This document shows positions 34,069 to 42,863 of a stretch of 64,000 bases of DNA, in pieces (within the stretch, counting starts at the first letter, position 1; the number at the start of each line of letters is the position of its first letter). Made by a program: the position numbers and the translations under genes. Source of the DNA: UBA1765 sp045615885 (lineage in GTDB: Bacteria > Fibrobacterota > Fibrobacteria > Fibrobacterales > Fibrobacteraceae); the NCBI GenBank assembly GCA_045615885.1, contig JAZLFR010000044.1, forward strand, positions 61,723 to 125,722, in the 5' to 3' direction. Below the pieces are notes generated by a model. It was not told where the DNA came from. It did not search any database and saw nothing but the letters and a program-made list of their open reading frames with translations.

Positions 34069-34893
34069 TTAATGTGCTTCAAGAGTGTTCAAATCGGTCG
34101 TGAGCATCTTTAACAGGCGCTCGGCGAACGGTTCCGCCCACATGCGTTCCGGGGCAATGCGTGTTTTGGTCGCTGCAGTGAACTTGTTGTATGTAAGGAA
34201 CAGAAGTTCGCCGTAGCGGGCGTCCCACAGGGTCCATAGAGATTCCCAGTAGAAACCGCCCTTTTTGCCAAGGTCCTTGTCTATTTTCACGGAAAGCTTG
34301 AACGGGATGGACACATAACGCACATGGTAGCGGTTTGCCAGGTCGAGCAGGGAATTCCTGAGCTTTGCTGGCACTTCGCGGTTGAAGGCTTGCTCTATGC
34401 CTTCTCGGTCGAGCCATGGTGCCATGCTTGAAAGCGGTGCGCCGTCGGCAAACTCAAAAGTGAGCAGGCTCTTCAAAAGGGAATCGACATAGGTGGAATC
34501 TTCTTCGGGAACTTGCATGCCCGGGAACATGAGTTCACGCCGCATGTTTTTATATACGGAAACCCAGATGGAGTCTTCGACGCGGGAAAGGTCGAAATCT
34601 ACCGCATCTTCGCTGAAGCTGTGGCAGAACTTGCAGTTTTCGGGAGCTTCTGCCGTGACCGCCACTGCCGGGAAAACGCCAAGGATAGCGGTGGAGTCGA
34701 GCCTTGCAAAGGCGTCGGCGTTCCATTCGCGGTAAAAAACTTCGTCGCTGATTTCGAGCTCAATTTCGCCGCGGTCGCCGCAATCGGAGCACGGGGCGTC
34801 GCCCATCGGGTCGCCGCCACTGCCGTTGCTGCCAGCGCAGGCTGCAAGCATTGCCAAAATCGGGAAAAATGCAAGTTTCCAAATATTCTTCAT
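34069..34893 (-). CDS. Lipoprotein of unknown function
   Basis: A 274-residue protein with a signal peptide and lipobox LAAC (lipidated C19). The mature part has two short cysteine pairs, PCSDC and CKFC. The latter part (RYHVRYVSIPFKLSVKIDKDL... WESLWTLWDARYGELLFLTYN) resembles outer-membrane-associated lipoproteins in which a beta-sheet core ends in a W/Y-rich strand. It is first gene of the operon with psd. No family recognised. Confidence 0.65.
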   Translation of the reverse strand: MKNIWKLAFFPILAMLAACAGSNGSGGDPMGDAPCSDCGDRGEIELEISDEVFYREWNADAFARLDSTAILGVFPAVAVTAEAPENCKFCHSFSEDAVDFDLSRVEDSIWVSVYKNMRRELMFPGMQVPEEDSTYVDSLLKSLLTFEFADGAPLSSMAPWLDREGIEQAFNREVPAKLRNSLLDLANRYHVRYVSIPFKLSVKIDKDLGKKGGFYWESLWTLWDARYGELLFLTYNKFTAATKTRIAPERMWAEPFAERLLKMLTTDLNTLEAH

Positions 34894-34914
34894 AAAGTGA
34901 AATGTACAAAATAT

Positions 34915-35245
34915 AGTTACTAGACACTAGTTACTAGTCGCTAGAATGGCTTGCTGACGTCAGACATCTGTCGGCTGAATAGGTCGGTCACTTAGTTCCC
35001 TTGTAGGTATGAGGTCGGGGCTACACACCTTCGGGGAGATGAGGGGTTATCAATTAACGATTAACAATGGATGCTTAAGATTGAACTTTCATTATTAATT
35101 ATTCATTGTTAATTAACTAACCTCTATACCCTCGGACAGCTCAGTAAGTTTCACTTACTAGAGCGCATGAGTAAGTCCTATGCGAAGCATGCCCCTCATA
35201 GGGGGTGAATTTTAACATTCTCTAGTAACTAACACTTGGACTCTC
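34915..35245. repeat. Composite intergenic repeat, copy F (hairpin-rich)
   Basis: The 433 bp between divergent genes contain CTAG-rich words (TAGTTACTAGTCGCTAG), GGTATGAGG as in copy C, TTAACAATG / CATTGTTAA arms, a perfect hairpin AGTAAGT TTC ACTTACT (35143-35159) and a second, ATGC GAA GCAT (35180-35190), which contains GCGAAGC. No gene seen. Confidence 0.7.
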
Positions 35246-35326
35246 AAAAAAAAATCAAAACTAGATATTTTTTGAGCAAAATTTAACTATATTAGTGCTC
35301 AAAGGGTAACTTAATGTATTTGCGCT

Positions 35327-36628
35327 ATGGATTTGGTTGAAAAGTTGGAAATTCTCTCGGCGGCGGCAAAGTACGACGCTTCATGCTCGTCGTCTGGTTC
35401 AAAGCGAGCTACGCCCAAAGGAGGCTTCGGTAATGGCTTTGCAGCTGGCTGCTGCCATACGTTCACGGAAGATGGGCGCTGTGTTTCGCTGTTGAAAATT
35501 CTATTCAGCAATGCTTGCAAATACGATTGCGCCTATTGCGTAAACCGCAGGAGCAACGATGTGCCACGAGCGACATTTACGGTAGATGAGGTCGTGCGCC
35601 TGACGGTGGAGTATTATCGTCGTAATTACATTGAAGGGCTTTTCTTGAGTTCGGCCGTTATCGGCACACCGGATTTTACCATGGAAATGCTCATTCGCGT
35701 GGCAAAGGACTTGCGCGAAAAACACCGCTTTGGTGGCTACATCCATTTGAAAAGTATTCCTGGCGCATCGCGGGAACTGCTCCATTTGGCGGGTTGCTAT
35801 GCGGACCGCACGAGCGTGAATATCGAGCTTCCGTCGCAAACTTCCCTGAAGCGTCTTGCTCCAGACAAGGAGTATTCAGCCATTTTTCAGCCGATGAACT
35901 TTTTTTCGGAACGCCAGATTGAATATAAGTCTGAGTCTCGTGCGTTGGCTAAATATTCCAATAGAAAGCTGCCGCCCTTTTTGCCCGCGGGGCAGACTAC
36001 GCAAATGATCGTGGGTGCTTCCCCAGAAAGTGATTTCCAGATCTTGACGCTTTCCAATTCATTCTACCAAAATCAAAAGCTGAAGCGGGTGTATTATTCC
36101 GGCTACATTCCGCTGAATAATGATGCGCGCCTGCCAACGAACATCAAGCCGCCTCTCTTGCGTGAACATCGCTTGTATCAGGCGGACTGGCTCATGCGCT
36201 TTTACGGTTTTCGCTACAACGAAATTTTGGACGAAAAAACTCCCAATCTCGATGAGGAACTGGACCCGAAGTCAGCCTGGGCGCTAAGGCACCCGGAATG
36301 TTTCCCGGTTGATTTGAATACTGCTGACTACGAAATGATACTCCGTGTTCCTGGCATAGGTGTGCGTTCCGCGAAGCGCATTGTTGCCGGCCGTCGTTTT
36401 TGCCGAGTTGGCATCGACGAACTCCGGCAGATGGGCGTTGCGCTCAACCGGGCAAAATATTTCATTTACCATCGCGAGCTCCCTCGCCTAACGCGTGCTT
36501 TCTACCCGGAACAGCTGCGCTATCGCTTGGTTGGCCGCCTGCACCAGCCTCAACAGTTATCTCTTTTTGATATACCTAGCGCGGGGGAGTCTTCTGTTTT
36601 GCAGACTATGACTTTGCTCTCAGCGTAA
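35327..36628 (+). CDS. Putative DNA modification/repair radical SAM protein (TIGR03916 type)
   Basis: A 433-residue radical SAM enzyme. The cluster motif CX3CX2C is C64-C68-C71 (CKYDCAYC), preceded by the family block GCCHTFTEDGRCVSLLKILFSN. A C-terminal helix-hairpin-helix, VDLNTADYEMILRVPGIGVRSAKRI, suggests DNA binding. I recall this family as linked to a DUF4130 protein with a proposed role in DNA metabolism, and that partner is the next gene here. The pair is split by a 398-bp composite repeat, so co-transcription is uncertain. The chemistry is unknown. Confidence 0.88.
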   Translation: MDLVEKLEILSAAAKYDASCSSSGSKRATPKGGFGNGFAAGCCHTFTEDGRCVSLLKILFSNACKYDCAYCVNRRSNDVPRATFTVDEVVRLTVEYYRRNYIEGLFLSSAVIGTPDFTMEMLIRVAKDLREKHRFGGYIHLKSIPGASRELLHLAGCYADRTSVNIELPSQTSLKRLAPDKEYSAIFQPMNFFSERQIEYKSESRALAKYSNRKLPPFLPAGQTTQMIVGASPESDFQILTLSNSFYQNQKLKRVYYSGYIPLNNDARLPTNIKPPLLREHRLYQADWLMRFYGFRYNEILDEKTPNLDEELDPKSAWALRHPECFPVDLNTADYEMILRVPGIGVRSAKRIVAGRRFCRVGIDELRQMGVALNRAKYFIYHRELPRLTRAFYPEQLRYRLVGRLHQPQQLSLFDIPSAGESSVLQTMTLLSA

Positions 36629-36634
36629 CTACAG

Positions 36635-37024
36635 AAAACAGGAGTCAGGAATCAGTAGGAAGACGAAAGACGTAAGACGGAAGTTAAGAAGCAAGAAAGA
36701 AGACTGGTATGAGGCACGCACCTTCGGTGCTTGAGGCGTGAGGTCGTTCGCTGCGCTCACTTTGAGGTAATTGTAATTACAAAACCTCATACCTCTCAGT
36801 CGACAGACGCTAGCCTACAGCCGACACATTGGAAATCAACATTTCACTAGATCCTAACCACTAAAACAATGGAATTTAACAATCCTCTTTCGTCTCTCGT
36901 CTGTAGGCACGCCGTGCCGTTCTCTCGTCTATTCTATACCCTATGCCCTAAACGCTGGAAAATAACATTCCACTAATCACTAGATCCTAGCCCCTAAATC
37001 CTAAATTTTACCACTAGACCCTAT
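36635..37024 (+). repeat. Composite intergenic repeat, copy C with branched hairpin structure
   Basis: Purine words (AAGACGAAAGACG) are followed by a closed structure: outer 9-bp stem GGTATGAGG / CCTCATACC (36706-36714, 36785-36793) enclosing GCACC TTC GGTGC (36718-36730), GTGAG...CTCAC (36738-36760) and GTAATT GT AATTAC (36767-36780). Then come CCTA-rich words, CTCTCGTC words flanking the hairpin GGCACG C CGTGCC at 36906-36918, and more CCTA words up to the next start codon. No gene seen. Confidence 0.8.
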
Positions 37025-37026
37025 TT

Positions 37027-37776
37027 ATGCATATCCTAGTTTACGATGGTTCCTTTGCCGGTTTCTTTTCTGCCGTGTTTGAAAGTTACCGCTTGCGTTT
37101 GAATGTCCGTGACATTTGCATCGAGGCACATTACCAGGCCGACATGTTCTGTGAACGCATGGACATAGAAACGAGCGAAGAATATGCAAAAAGAATTCAG
37201 CGCGGCATTCGCCAGCGTGCTGGCGATGATATTTTGGAAACGCTTTACCGGGCCTTTCTTTCGGAAGAAGAAGGCGTGGAAATGAAACTGTATGCCTATT
37301 TGAAGCGCCTGTTTGGCCCGGAATGCGATTTTGCGGCGCACAATCCATTGTCGGCAGAACTTTCACCGATTTTATTGATTGCGCAGTCCGTCATTCGCGA
37401 ATGGGATCTTTACCTTGGCATGGTTCGTTTTCAAAAAGTAGATGACTCGCTCTATGTGGCGCGTATTCTGCCAAAATACAATGTCGTGACGCTCCTTGCC
37501 CCGCATTTCAAGCGCCGTCTGCCCGATCAGCAATGGCTGATTTTTGACGAAAAACGCAAATACGGCATTTACTATGACAAAGTGGATGTTGCGGAAGTCG
37601 AAATAGAAAACTTTAAGCTTCCTGCCGATACAGATGAATTTTGCCGCGGCTGGGAGGCATATTACCGTTCTGTAAACATCAAGGAACGCCAGAACCCCAT
37701 TTGCATGCGCACGCATTTGCCGGGGCGCTATTGGGACGCCTTGCCGGAACGTGCTCAAAAATTGAGAACAGGCTAA
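37027..37776 (+). CDS. DUF4130 DNA-metabolism protein (TIGR03915 type), partner of the radical SAM gene
   Basis: A 249-residue protein beginning MHILVYDGSFAGFFSAVFESY, the hallmark opening of the TIGR03915/DUF4130 family. In other genomes the domain is often fused to a uracil-DNA glycosylase-like domain; here the chain ends after the DUF4130 part (ALPERAQKLRTG), so no glycosylase domain is present. It follows its usual radical SAM partner in the same direction but after a repeat. Role in DNA modification or repair is inferred from the pairing. Confidence 0.85.
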   Translation: MHILVYDGSFAGFFSAVFESYRLRLNVRDICIEAHYQADMFCERMDIETSEEYAKRIQRGIRQRAGDDILETLYRAFLSEEEGVEMKLYAYLKRLFGPECDFAAHNPLSAELSPILLIAQSVIREWDLYLGMVRFQKVDDSLYVARILPKYNVVTLLAPHFKRRLPDQQWLIFDEKRKYGIYYDKVDVAEVEIENFKLPADTDEFCRGWEAYYRSVNIKERQNPICMRTHLPGRYWDALPERAQKLRTG

Positions 37777-37893
37777 AAATTTTGCCGTTTATCCGAAAAA
37801 ATTGCACTTTGCTCGATAAAACGCCTTGTTTGTAAACATTAACTTTCAAAATGCTTGCTGCAAAGTTTGAATGTTGCTATCTTATGCGACAAT

Positions 37894-38655
37894 ATGAGAT
37901 ATTGCGCTCTTTTTATACTTGCTTTTTTTGTTTCGACAGTTTTTGCTGAAAATGCTGCCAAAGAGGAATCTAAGGGTGGCTTGATGAATTCGCTGTACCC
38001 TGTAGAAAAAGATGAGGCGATTCATGCAGGCAACTTCTTTGGCGGCGTATCCCTCTTTCTTTTGCAGGCTAACACGGACGACGACGAGCTGAACATTCTG
38101 TTTGGCGATATCTACAAGGCCGAAGGTTACATGTTCACGGTAGAAGCCTTTGGCGGCTATTTCATAAAGGATGCCATGGCTATAGCCTTGCGTGGCGGCT
38201 ATTCGCGCACAATGTACGACATCGATTTTAAATTGATGGAAGACTTGCTTGATGTTTCTGAACGCCGCAAGTATGTGAGCAACGGTTTCTTTGTGCAGCC
38301 GTACTTGAAAAACTATTTCAAGGTCATCGACTCCAAGAACCTCTACTTCTTCAATGAAACCTCGTTCCGTTTTGAATATTCTTACGGCATTTCGCAGGCC
38401 GAAGACAAAATTGATGAAGATTTGTCGAAGACTCGCAACCGTTCCTATTCTTTTGAATTGGGCATCAACCCAGGCATCAGCATTATGGTTCTCGACAAGT
38501 TCGCCTTTGAAACTTCTGTCGGACTTTTGGGGTTAAGTTCCACGGTAATGGAAGTTGAAGAAAACGGTGAAAAACATAGCGAACTTGTTTTCAATACCGT
38601 CAATTTCACAATCAATTTGCTCGCTCTCAAGCTTTCGCTTGTTACGTTCTTTTAG
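37894..38655 (+). CDS. Outer-membrane beta-barrel protein
   Basis: A 254-residue protein from ATG 37894, with a signal peptide cleaved after about AFFVSTVFA. The mature chain has amphipathic beta strands throughout (FGGVSLFLL, GYFIKDAMAIALRGGYS, YSFELGINPG) and ends in LVTFF, a barrel-type terminal phenylalanine. It begins a three-gene run with two PCMD lipoproteins (10 and 9 bp gaps), so it may be their surface partner. The specific family is not recognised. Confidence 0.7.
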   Translation: MRYCALFILAFFVSTVFAENAAKEESKGGLMNSLYPVEKDEAIHAGNFFGGVSLFLLQANTDDDELNILFGDIYKAEGYMFTVEAFGGYFIKDAMAIALRGGYSRTMYDIDFKLMEDLLDVSERRKYVSNGFFVQPYLKNYFKVIDSKNLYFFNETSFRFEYSYGISQAEDKIDEDLSKTRNRSYSFELGINPGISIMVLDKFAFETSVGLLGLSSTVMEVEENGEKHSELVFNTVNFTINLLALKLSLVTFF

Positions 38656-38665
38656 GGAGGTATAA

Positions 38666-40291
38666 ATGTTCCTGAAAATGACGAAATACCTGCTTTTTCC
38701 TTGCTTTATGCTTTCGTTTAGCATGTTTGTCGCTTGTAGCGAAAATCTAAAAACGAACGATGCTGAACAAGTTGTTGTAGAAACAGAACTGTTTAAGAAC
38801 TTTTCTGACTTTGAGATAGATGCAAACGCAAAGACGATAACGCTTCACTCCTCTGTTGATTCTCTTGTTGTCGGCTCCTTAACGACCTTGGGTGGTGCCG
38901 CCTGCTATCTGACTTTGGACGAAGATTTGCTTGATCCTGAAATTGACTGGAATTCGGAGCTTGTCGATGGTTACGCAATTCAGTTGAAAGGTGCAGATTT
39001 CGTAAACATCGCTGTTCTAGACTATGCAAATCGTGTCGTTGCCGTGTGGAGGGTAGTGTGCCCGACCATAAAGCAGGAATTCAGCTCCTCCAGCGAACAG
39101 GAATCCAGTTCCTCTGCAGAACCGGTTTCTAGCGGTGAGGAGGCTAGCTCGTCTAGCGTTGCTGAATCCTCCAGCAGCGATGCTCAAAGTTCCTCTAGCC
39201 TAGCCGAAAGTTCTTCCAGTGTCGAAGAAAGTTCCTCCAGTGTTGAGGAATCTTCTAGCAGTGAAGCAGAAAGCTCCTCCAGCGTAGAAGAATCCAGCAG
39301 CTCCGTAGAAATGGTTCCTACGAAGGTTTCCGAAATTTCTATTCCGGGTGCAAAGGTGACTGTCGAAGGTGCAAAAATCTTTATCGATGCTCCTTACGAA
39401 TTGGATTTGACAAAGTTGCCTTTGGTTGCTGATGGAAAACCGTTCGACGTGACCCGCCCTGTTGAAATGGAACTTGAAAATGAAGAAGGCGAAATCGTAA
39501 CTTACAGCGTTGTTGCTGGAACTCAGCTCCCTGGTTCCGATTTTAGCGCACGAAATGATTTCTGGGGTACGACAAGCGATGCCATGGCGATAAGTGGTTC
39601 TGGAACGTACAAGGTTCCAGTGCTTGGCTTTGCCGTTGACGTTTCTATGAAATCCGATTCGGCAAACGCTTATTTCAAAGATGGCAAGATGACCTTGATT
39701 ACGCAAACGGTTATTGGCCATTCCACGGGTTTTGACGGCGGTTGGAAGATGGCTGGCGGCTTCTATTTTGCTGGATCTTATAGCGGTGTCGATGGAGCTT
39801 CTTTGTACCAGGCAGATAATAGTGATGCCGGTGCTGATAACCGTGCTGCAGACTTCTCTCAATACATGACCCATGGCAAGCCGTTTACTGCACGCCCGAC
39901 TGGTTTTGAAATTACTTATTCCTACGTTCACAAGGATAATTCAAACGATACTTACCCGCAGTCCAGCTTGATTTATGTTGCTTTGGTTAGTGCCGATAAC
40001 AAGGTGATTGCAGCGGGTTACATTAATGATTTCGAGTCTGTAGATTCAGAAACAAAGAATGTGACCTTGACTTACGGCAGCGATGCGGGTCTCCTTTCTT
40101 CTGGTTTTGTTGGAACGGCAGACCTTAAGCCGGGAAATGGCGACGAAGATGTAGCTTCAATTCGTGTAATGTTCGCTTCTTCAACTCTTGCCTATGTAGC
40201 TGATGGAGGTTCTTCTTCACAGATGAAGAAACACTTCCGTGGTGCCGAAGACGCCAAGCTTATTGTTGATGAATTTAAACTGGTCTATTAA
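38666..40291 (+). CDS. PCMD-domain lipoprotein with poly-serine linker
   Basis: A 541-residue lipoprotein: signal peptide and lipobox FVAC (C24), an N-terminal beta-rich region (about 30-130), a serine/glutamate linker with repeated ESSSS (about 133-215), a short Ig-like region, then a C-terminal PCMD (putative carbohydrate metabolism) domain ending LIVDEFKLVY. PCMD domains occur on surface glycan-related proteins. GGGAGG lies seven bases before the ATG. The linker style is typical of Fibrobacter secreted proteins. Its paralogue follows. Confidence 0.75.
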   Translation: MFLKMTKYLLFPCFMLSFSMFVACSENLKTNDAEQVVVETELFKNFSDFEIDANAKTITLHSSVDSLVVGSLTTLGGAACYLTLDEDLLDPEIDWNSELVDGYAIQLKGADFVNIAVLDYANRVVAVWRVVCPTIKQEFSSSSEQESSSSAEPVSSGEEASSSSVAESSSSDAQSSSSLAESSSSVEESSSSVEESSSSEAESSSSVEESSSSVEMVPTKVSEISIPGAKVTVEGAKIFIDAPYELDLTKLPLVADGKPFDVTRPVEMELENEEGEIVTYSVVAGTQLPGSDFSARNDFWGTTSDAMAISGSGTYKVPVLGFAVDVSMKSDSANAYFKDGKMTLITQTVIGHSTGFDGGWKMAGGFYFAGSYSGVDGASLYQADNSDAGADNRAADFSQYMTHGKPFTARPTGFEITYSYVHKDNSNDTYPQSSLIYVALVSADNKVIAAGYINDFESVDSETKNVTLTYGSDAGLLSSGFVGTADLKPGNGDEDVASIRVMFASSTLAYVADGGSSSQMKKHFRGAEDAKLIVDEFKLVY

Positions 40292-40300
40292 GGGGAACCA

Positions 40301-42433
40301 ATGAAACGTTTATTTCTCCTTTTTACTTTCGTTTTTTGCCTGTTCGGCTGCATGGCCGATTACGATACCTTTGGTACATCGGATTACCATAATTTTGAAA
40401 GCATTTCGTTCGAAGAACAGGAGGATAATACCTCTGTTTATTCTGACGAACATAAAATGACAATCCCTTTGAAGGCTCTTCCGGATTCCCAGACTACATG
40501 GGATTCGGTTACGATTTCTGAAATTGACGGTAGCTCCCTTGCGACTCTTCATTTGGTGGAAAGCAAGTTCCCGGAGTTCCCGTCTGATTCGGCTGCTCTT
40601 GATTCCCTGGCTAAAGCAGTGGTTTACGAATCGAAAAATTTGAAGGTAGGTTCAAAAATTCGTCTGCCAGCCAGTTTGCAGCTTCATGTCGTATTTGTTT
40701 CCGAAAAAGGCACTCCGGCAATTTGGCAGCTCTCTTTCTCGATCCCTGGCGTAGAATCAACAGGCGTCGAAGAAGGTGGAAATTCAGAAATATCCAGCTC
40801 TTCCGAGAATGTGGAAAGTAGTTCCTCAACCGTACTTGAATCTTCCAGTTCTGTTGTAGTATTGAATTCCAGTACCAATTTCATGGTTTCCTTTGAAAAT
40901 CAGCTGAAGCAGAATGTAGTTGGCGATTCTGCCATCATCATCAAGCTTGTGAATGGTTCTGTAGAAAAGGTTGAAGATGCCGTACTCAAAAATGTTACTC
41001 TCGCAGAAGGTGCTGCCGTAGACCCGGATCCAAAGACGATTTCTTGGGCTGCCGAGCAGTCTTTTAAGGTAACCGCAGAAGACGGAACTACGAAAACCTG
41101 GTATGTTACCCTTGCGATTGCAGATGCCGATGAAAAGGCTTCTAGCGACAAGGAACTGATTTCCATTTCTGCTGAGGGCGAGGTGGAAAAGGCTGAGATT
41201 GATGCCGAGGCACATACGGTTCTTTTGCATTTTGCTACTAAGGCCGATGCGAAGGCCGCAACACTTCAATTGAAAATTTCAGAAACAGCAATTCACAATC
41301 TGGATTTGAAAAATGTTGATTTGACAAGTGGCAAAACATTCAAGATTACTGCTGAAGACGGCTCCGATGTGGAATGGTCCATTTCTGCTGATTTTGCGGC
41401 CGTTGCCCCTGAAATTTTGGCAATGTCCATTGCCGGTGCAAAGGCGACCATTGATGGCGACCACATTCATGTTGATAATCTTGAATTCTTAACGGATTTG
41501 ACTCAGCTCGCCGTGACGGAACTGACGCTTTCCGACGGGGCATCAGCAAATATCAAGGTGGACGGTAAGTATGACTTTGCAAAACCTTATATGGTAACAG
41601 TTTCCAATTCTGCCGGTGACGAAAAAAAGTATACGGTGCAGGCCGGCTACCAATACCCTGGCAGCAACTTTAATTCCTGGATTGCAGATGACTTTGGAAA
41701 CAAGAATGATGTTGCCGGCTGGGACAATGGTAATAATGATGCTTTGTCTTCGACAAAGACTCTAGCTTCGCAAGCCGAAAATGGAACTGTTGTGAAGATG
41801 GAGTCCAAGGATGCCAAAATTTTTGGCATCGGTAGATTTGCAAGTGGCAACATGCTTGTCGCTTACTTTAATCCAAAGAAAGTTTCTACGCTTAACCTTA
41901 CCAAGTATGACGATGGTAATGAACTCATTGATTTTGGCCGACCTTTCAAAGGTCGCCCGAAATACGTAGAATTTGATGTTCAATACGAAGGTAAGGGAGA
42001 CTCTTGCGATTTGTATGTCCTTTTGGAGAATAGAACTGCTACCGAAAACGAAGGCAAAAACCAGTACAGAAAGTCTACAGATGTGAATACCCTGGTTGCC
42101 TCTGCCTGGTACAGAGCCACTACCGTTGAATCTACAGACGATCCTGATGTAGTGTCTATTACCAATGCAGCCCGTTCCGGTTACAAGACGATTCGACTTG
42201 CCTTGAAGTATGGAACTCCAGATTCAAAATCTCCTATTTACAATTCCAGAACATTTACAGGAACCCTGTTAAATTCAGCTGGCATCGATAACCACTTGGT
42301 TGAAACAACTTCGCCAGATGATTTTGAAGTTACGCATATTCGCGTGGTCATGGCGTCTAGTGCCCAGGGTAATGTGTACAAGGGAAGTGTTGGCGCAACG
42401 CTCTATTGCGATGAGATTCGCTTGATTTACTAA
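40301..42433 (+). CDS. PCMD-domain lipoprotein, larger paralogue with Ig-like repeats
   Basis: A 710-residue lipoprotein: lipobox LFGC (C17), an N-terminal region, a short serine linker (about 168-187), two bacterial Ig-like repeats recognisable by SFKVTAEDGTTKTWYVTL and TFKITAEDGSDVEWSIS, a third module with KYTVQAGYQYPGSNF, and a C-terminal PCMD domain ending LYCDEIRLIY. It shares layout and domain with the gene upstream and lies 9 bp after it. Surface glycan binding is a reasonable inference. A strong terminator follows. Confidence 0.75.
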   Translation: MKRLFLLFTFVFCLFGCMADYDTFGTSDYHNFESISFEEQEDNTSVYSDEHKMTIPLKALPDSQTTWDSVTISEIDGSSLATLHLVESKFPEFPSDSAALDSLAKAVVYESKNLKVGSKIRLPASLQLHVVFVSEKGTPAIWQLSFSIPGVESTGVEEGGNSEISSSSENVESSSSTVLESSSSVVVLNSSTNFMVSFENQLKQNVVGDSAIIIKLVNGSVEKVEDAVLKNVTLAEGAAVDPDPKTISWAAEQSFKVTAEDGTTKTWYVTLAIADADEKASSDKELISISAEGEVEKAEIDAEAHTVLLHFATKADAKAATLQLKISETAIHNLDLKNVDLTSGKTFKITAEDGSDVEWSISADFAAVAPEILAMSIAGAKATIDGDHIHVDNLEFLTDLTQLAVTELTLSDGASANIKVDGKYDFAKPYMVTVSNSAGDEKKYTVQAGYQYPGSNFNSWIADDFGNKNDVAGWDNGNNDALSSTKTLASQAENGTVVKMESKDAKIFGIGRFASGNMLVAYFNPKKVSTLNLTKYDDGNELIDFGRPFKGRPKYVEFDVQYEGKGDSCDLYVLLENRTATENEGKNQYRKSTDVNTLVASAWYRATTVESTDDPDVVSITNAARSGYKTIRLALKYGTPDSKSPIYNSRTFTGTLLNSAGIDNHLVETTSPDDFEVTHIRVVMASSAQGNVYKGSVGATLYCDEIRLIY

Positions 42434-42478
42434 TCAAGCCGCGAAGGTAACTCGCAGAAACAGTTTCAAGTATGTAAA

Positions 42479-42507
42479 AAAGGCTTCCGGAAAACCGGAA
42501 GCCTTTT
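42479..42507. terminator. Bidirectional terminator between PCMD operon and ferredoxin
   Basis: The stem AAAGGCTTCCGG / CCGGAAGCCTTT with an AAAA loop has A and T runs on both sides and sits between convergent genes. Confidence 0.9.
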
Positions 42508-42529
42508 GAAATGCAACAATTCGAAAAAA

Positions 42530-42727
42530 TTATTCGAACTTGATGACCTGTGCAGGGCAGGAAGAAGCTGCGTCCTTGATTTCGCTTTCGAAAGCGTTGA
42601 AGTCAGCACCTTCGTTAACGTTCATCTTGTCGTTGACAGTGAAAACGTCGGAGCAAACAGATTCGCAAGCGCCGCATGCGATGCATTCGTCGCTAGATTC
42701 GTCAAGCCATACTTTAGCAATTGCCAT
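42530..42727 (-). CDS. Small 4Fe-4S ferredoxin
   Basis: A 65-residue soluble electron carrier. The cluster ligands are C15, C18 and C21 in CIACGAC plus C57 near the C-terminus (SCPAQ). An extra C25 follows (CESVCSDVF), where the usual proline after it is serine. Only one cluster can be assembled. It stands alone, divergent from the UvrA paralogue; its electron partners are not apparent in the window. Confidence 0.9.
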   Translation of the reverse strand: MAIAKVWLDESSDECIACGACESVCSDVFTVNDKMNVNEGADFNAFESEIKDAASSCPAQVIKFE

Positions 42728-42863
42728 GGTGATACCTCTTTTTATTAAAGTGATGCACAGAATATAATAAAAAACGAATGGGAATGGGAAGTATCTTAAA
42801 AAAATCGCACCTAAAAAGGGCGACCACCCCTATAAGACTTGGCAAAATCATTACATTTAGGTC

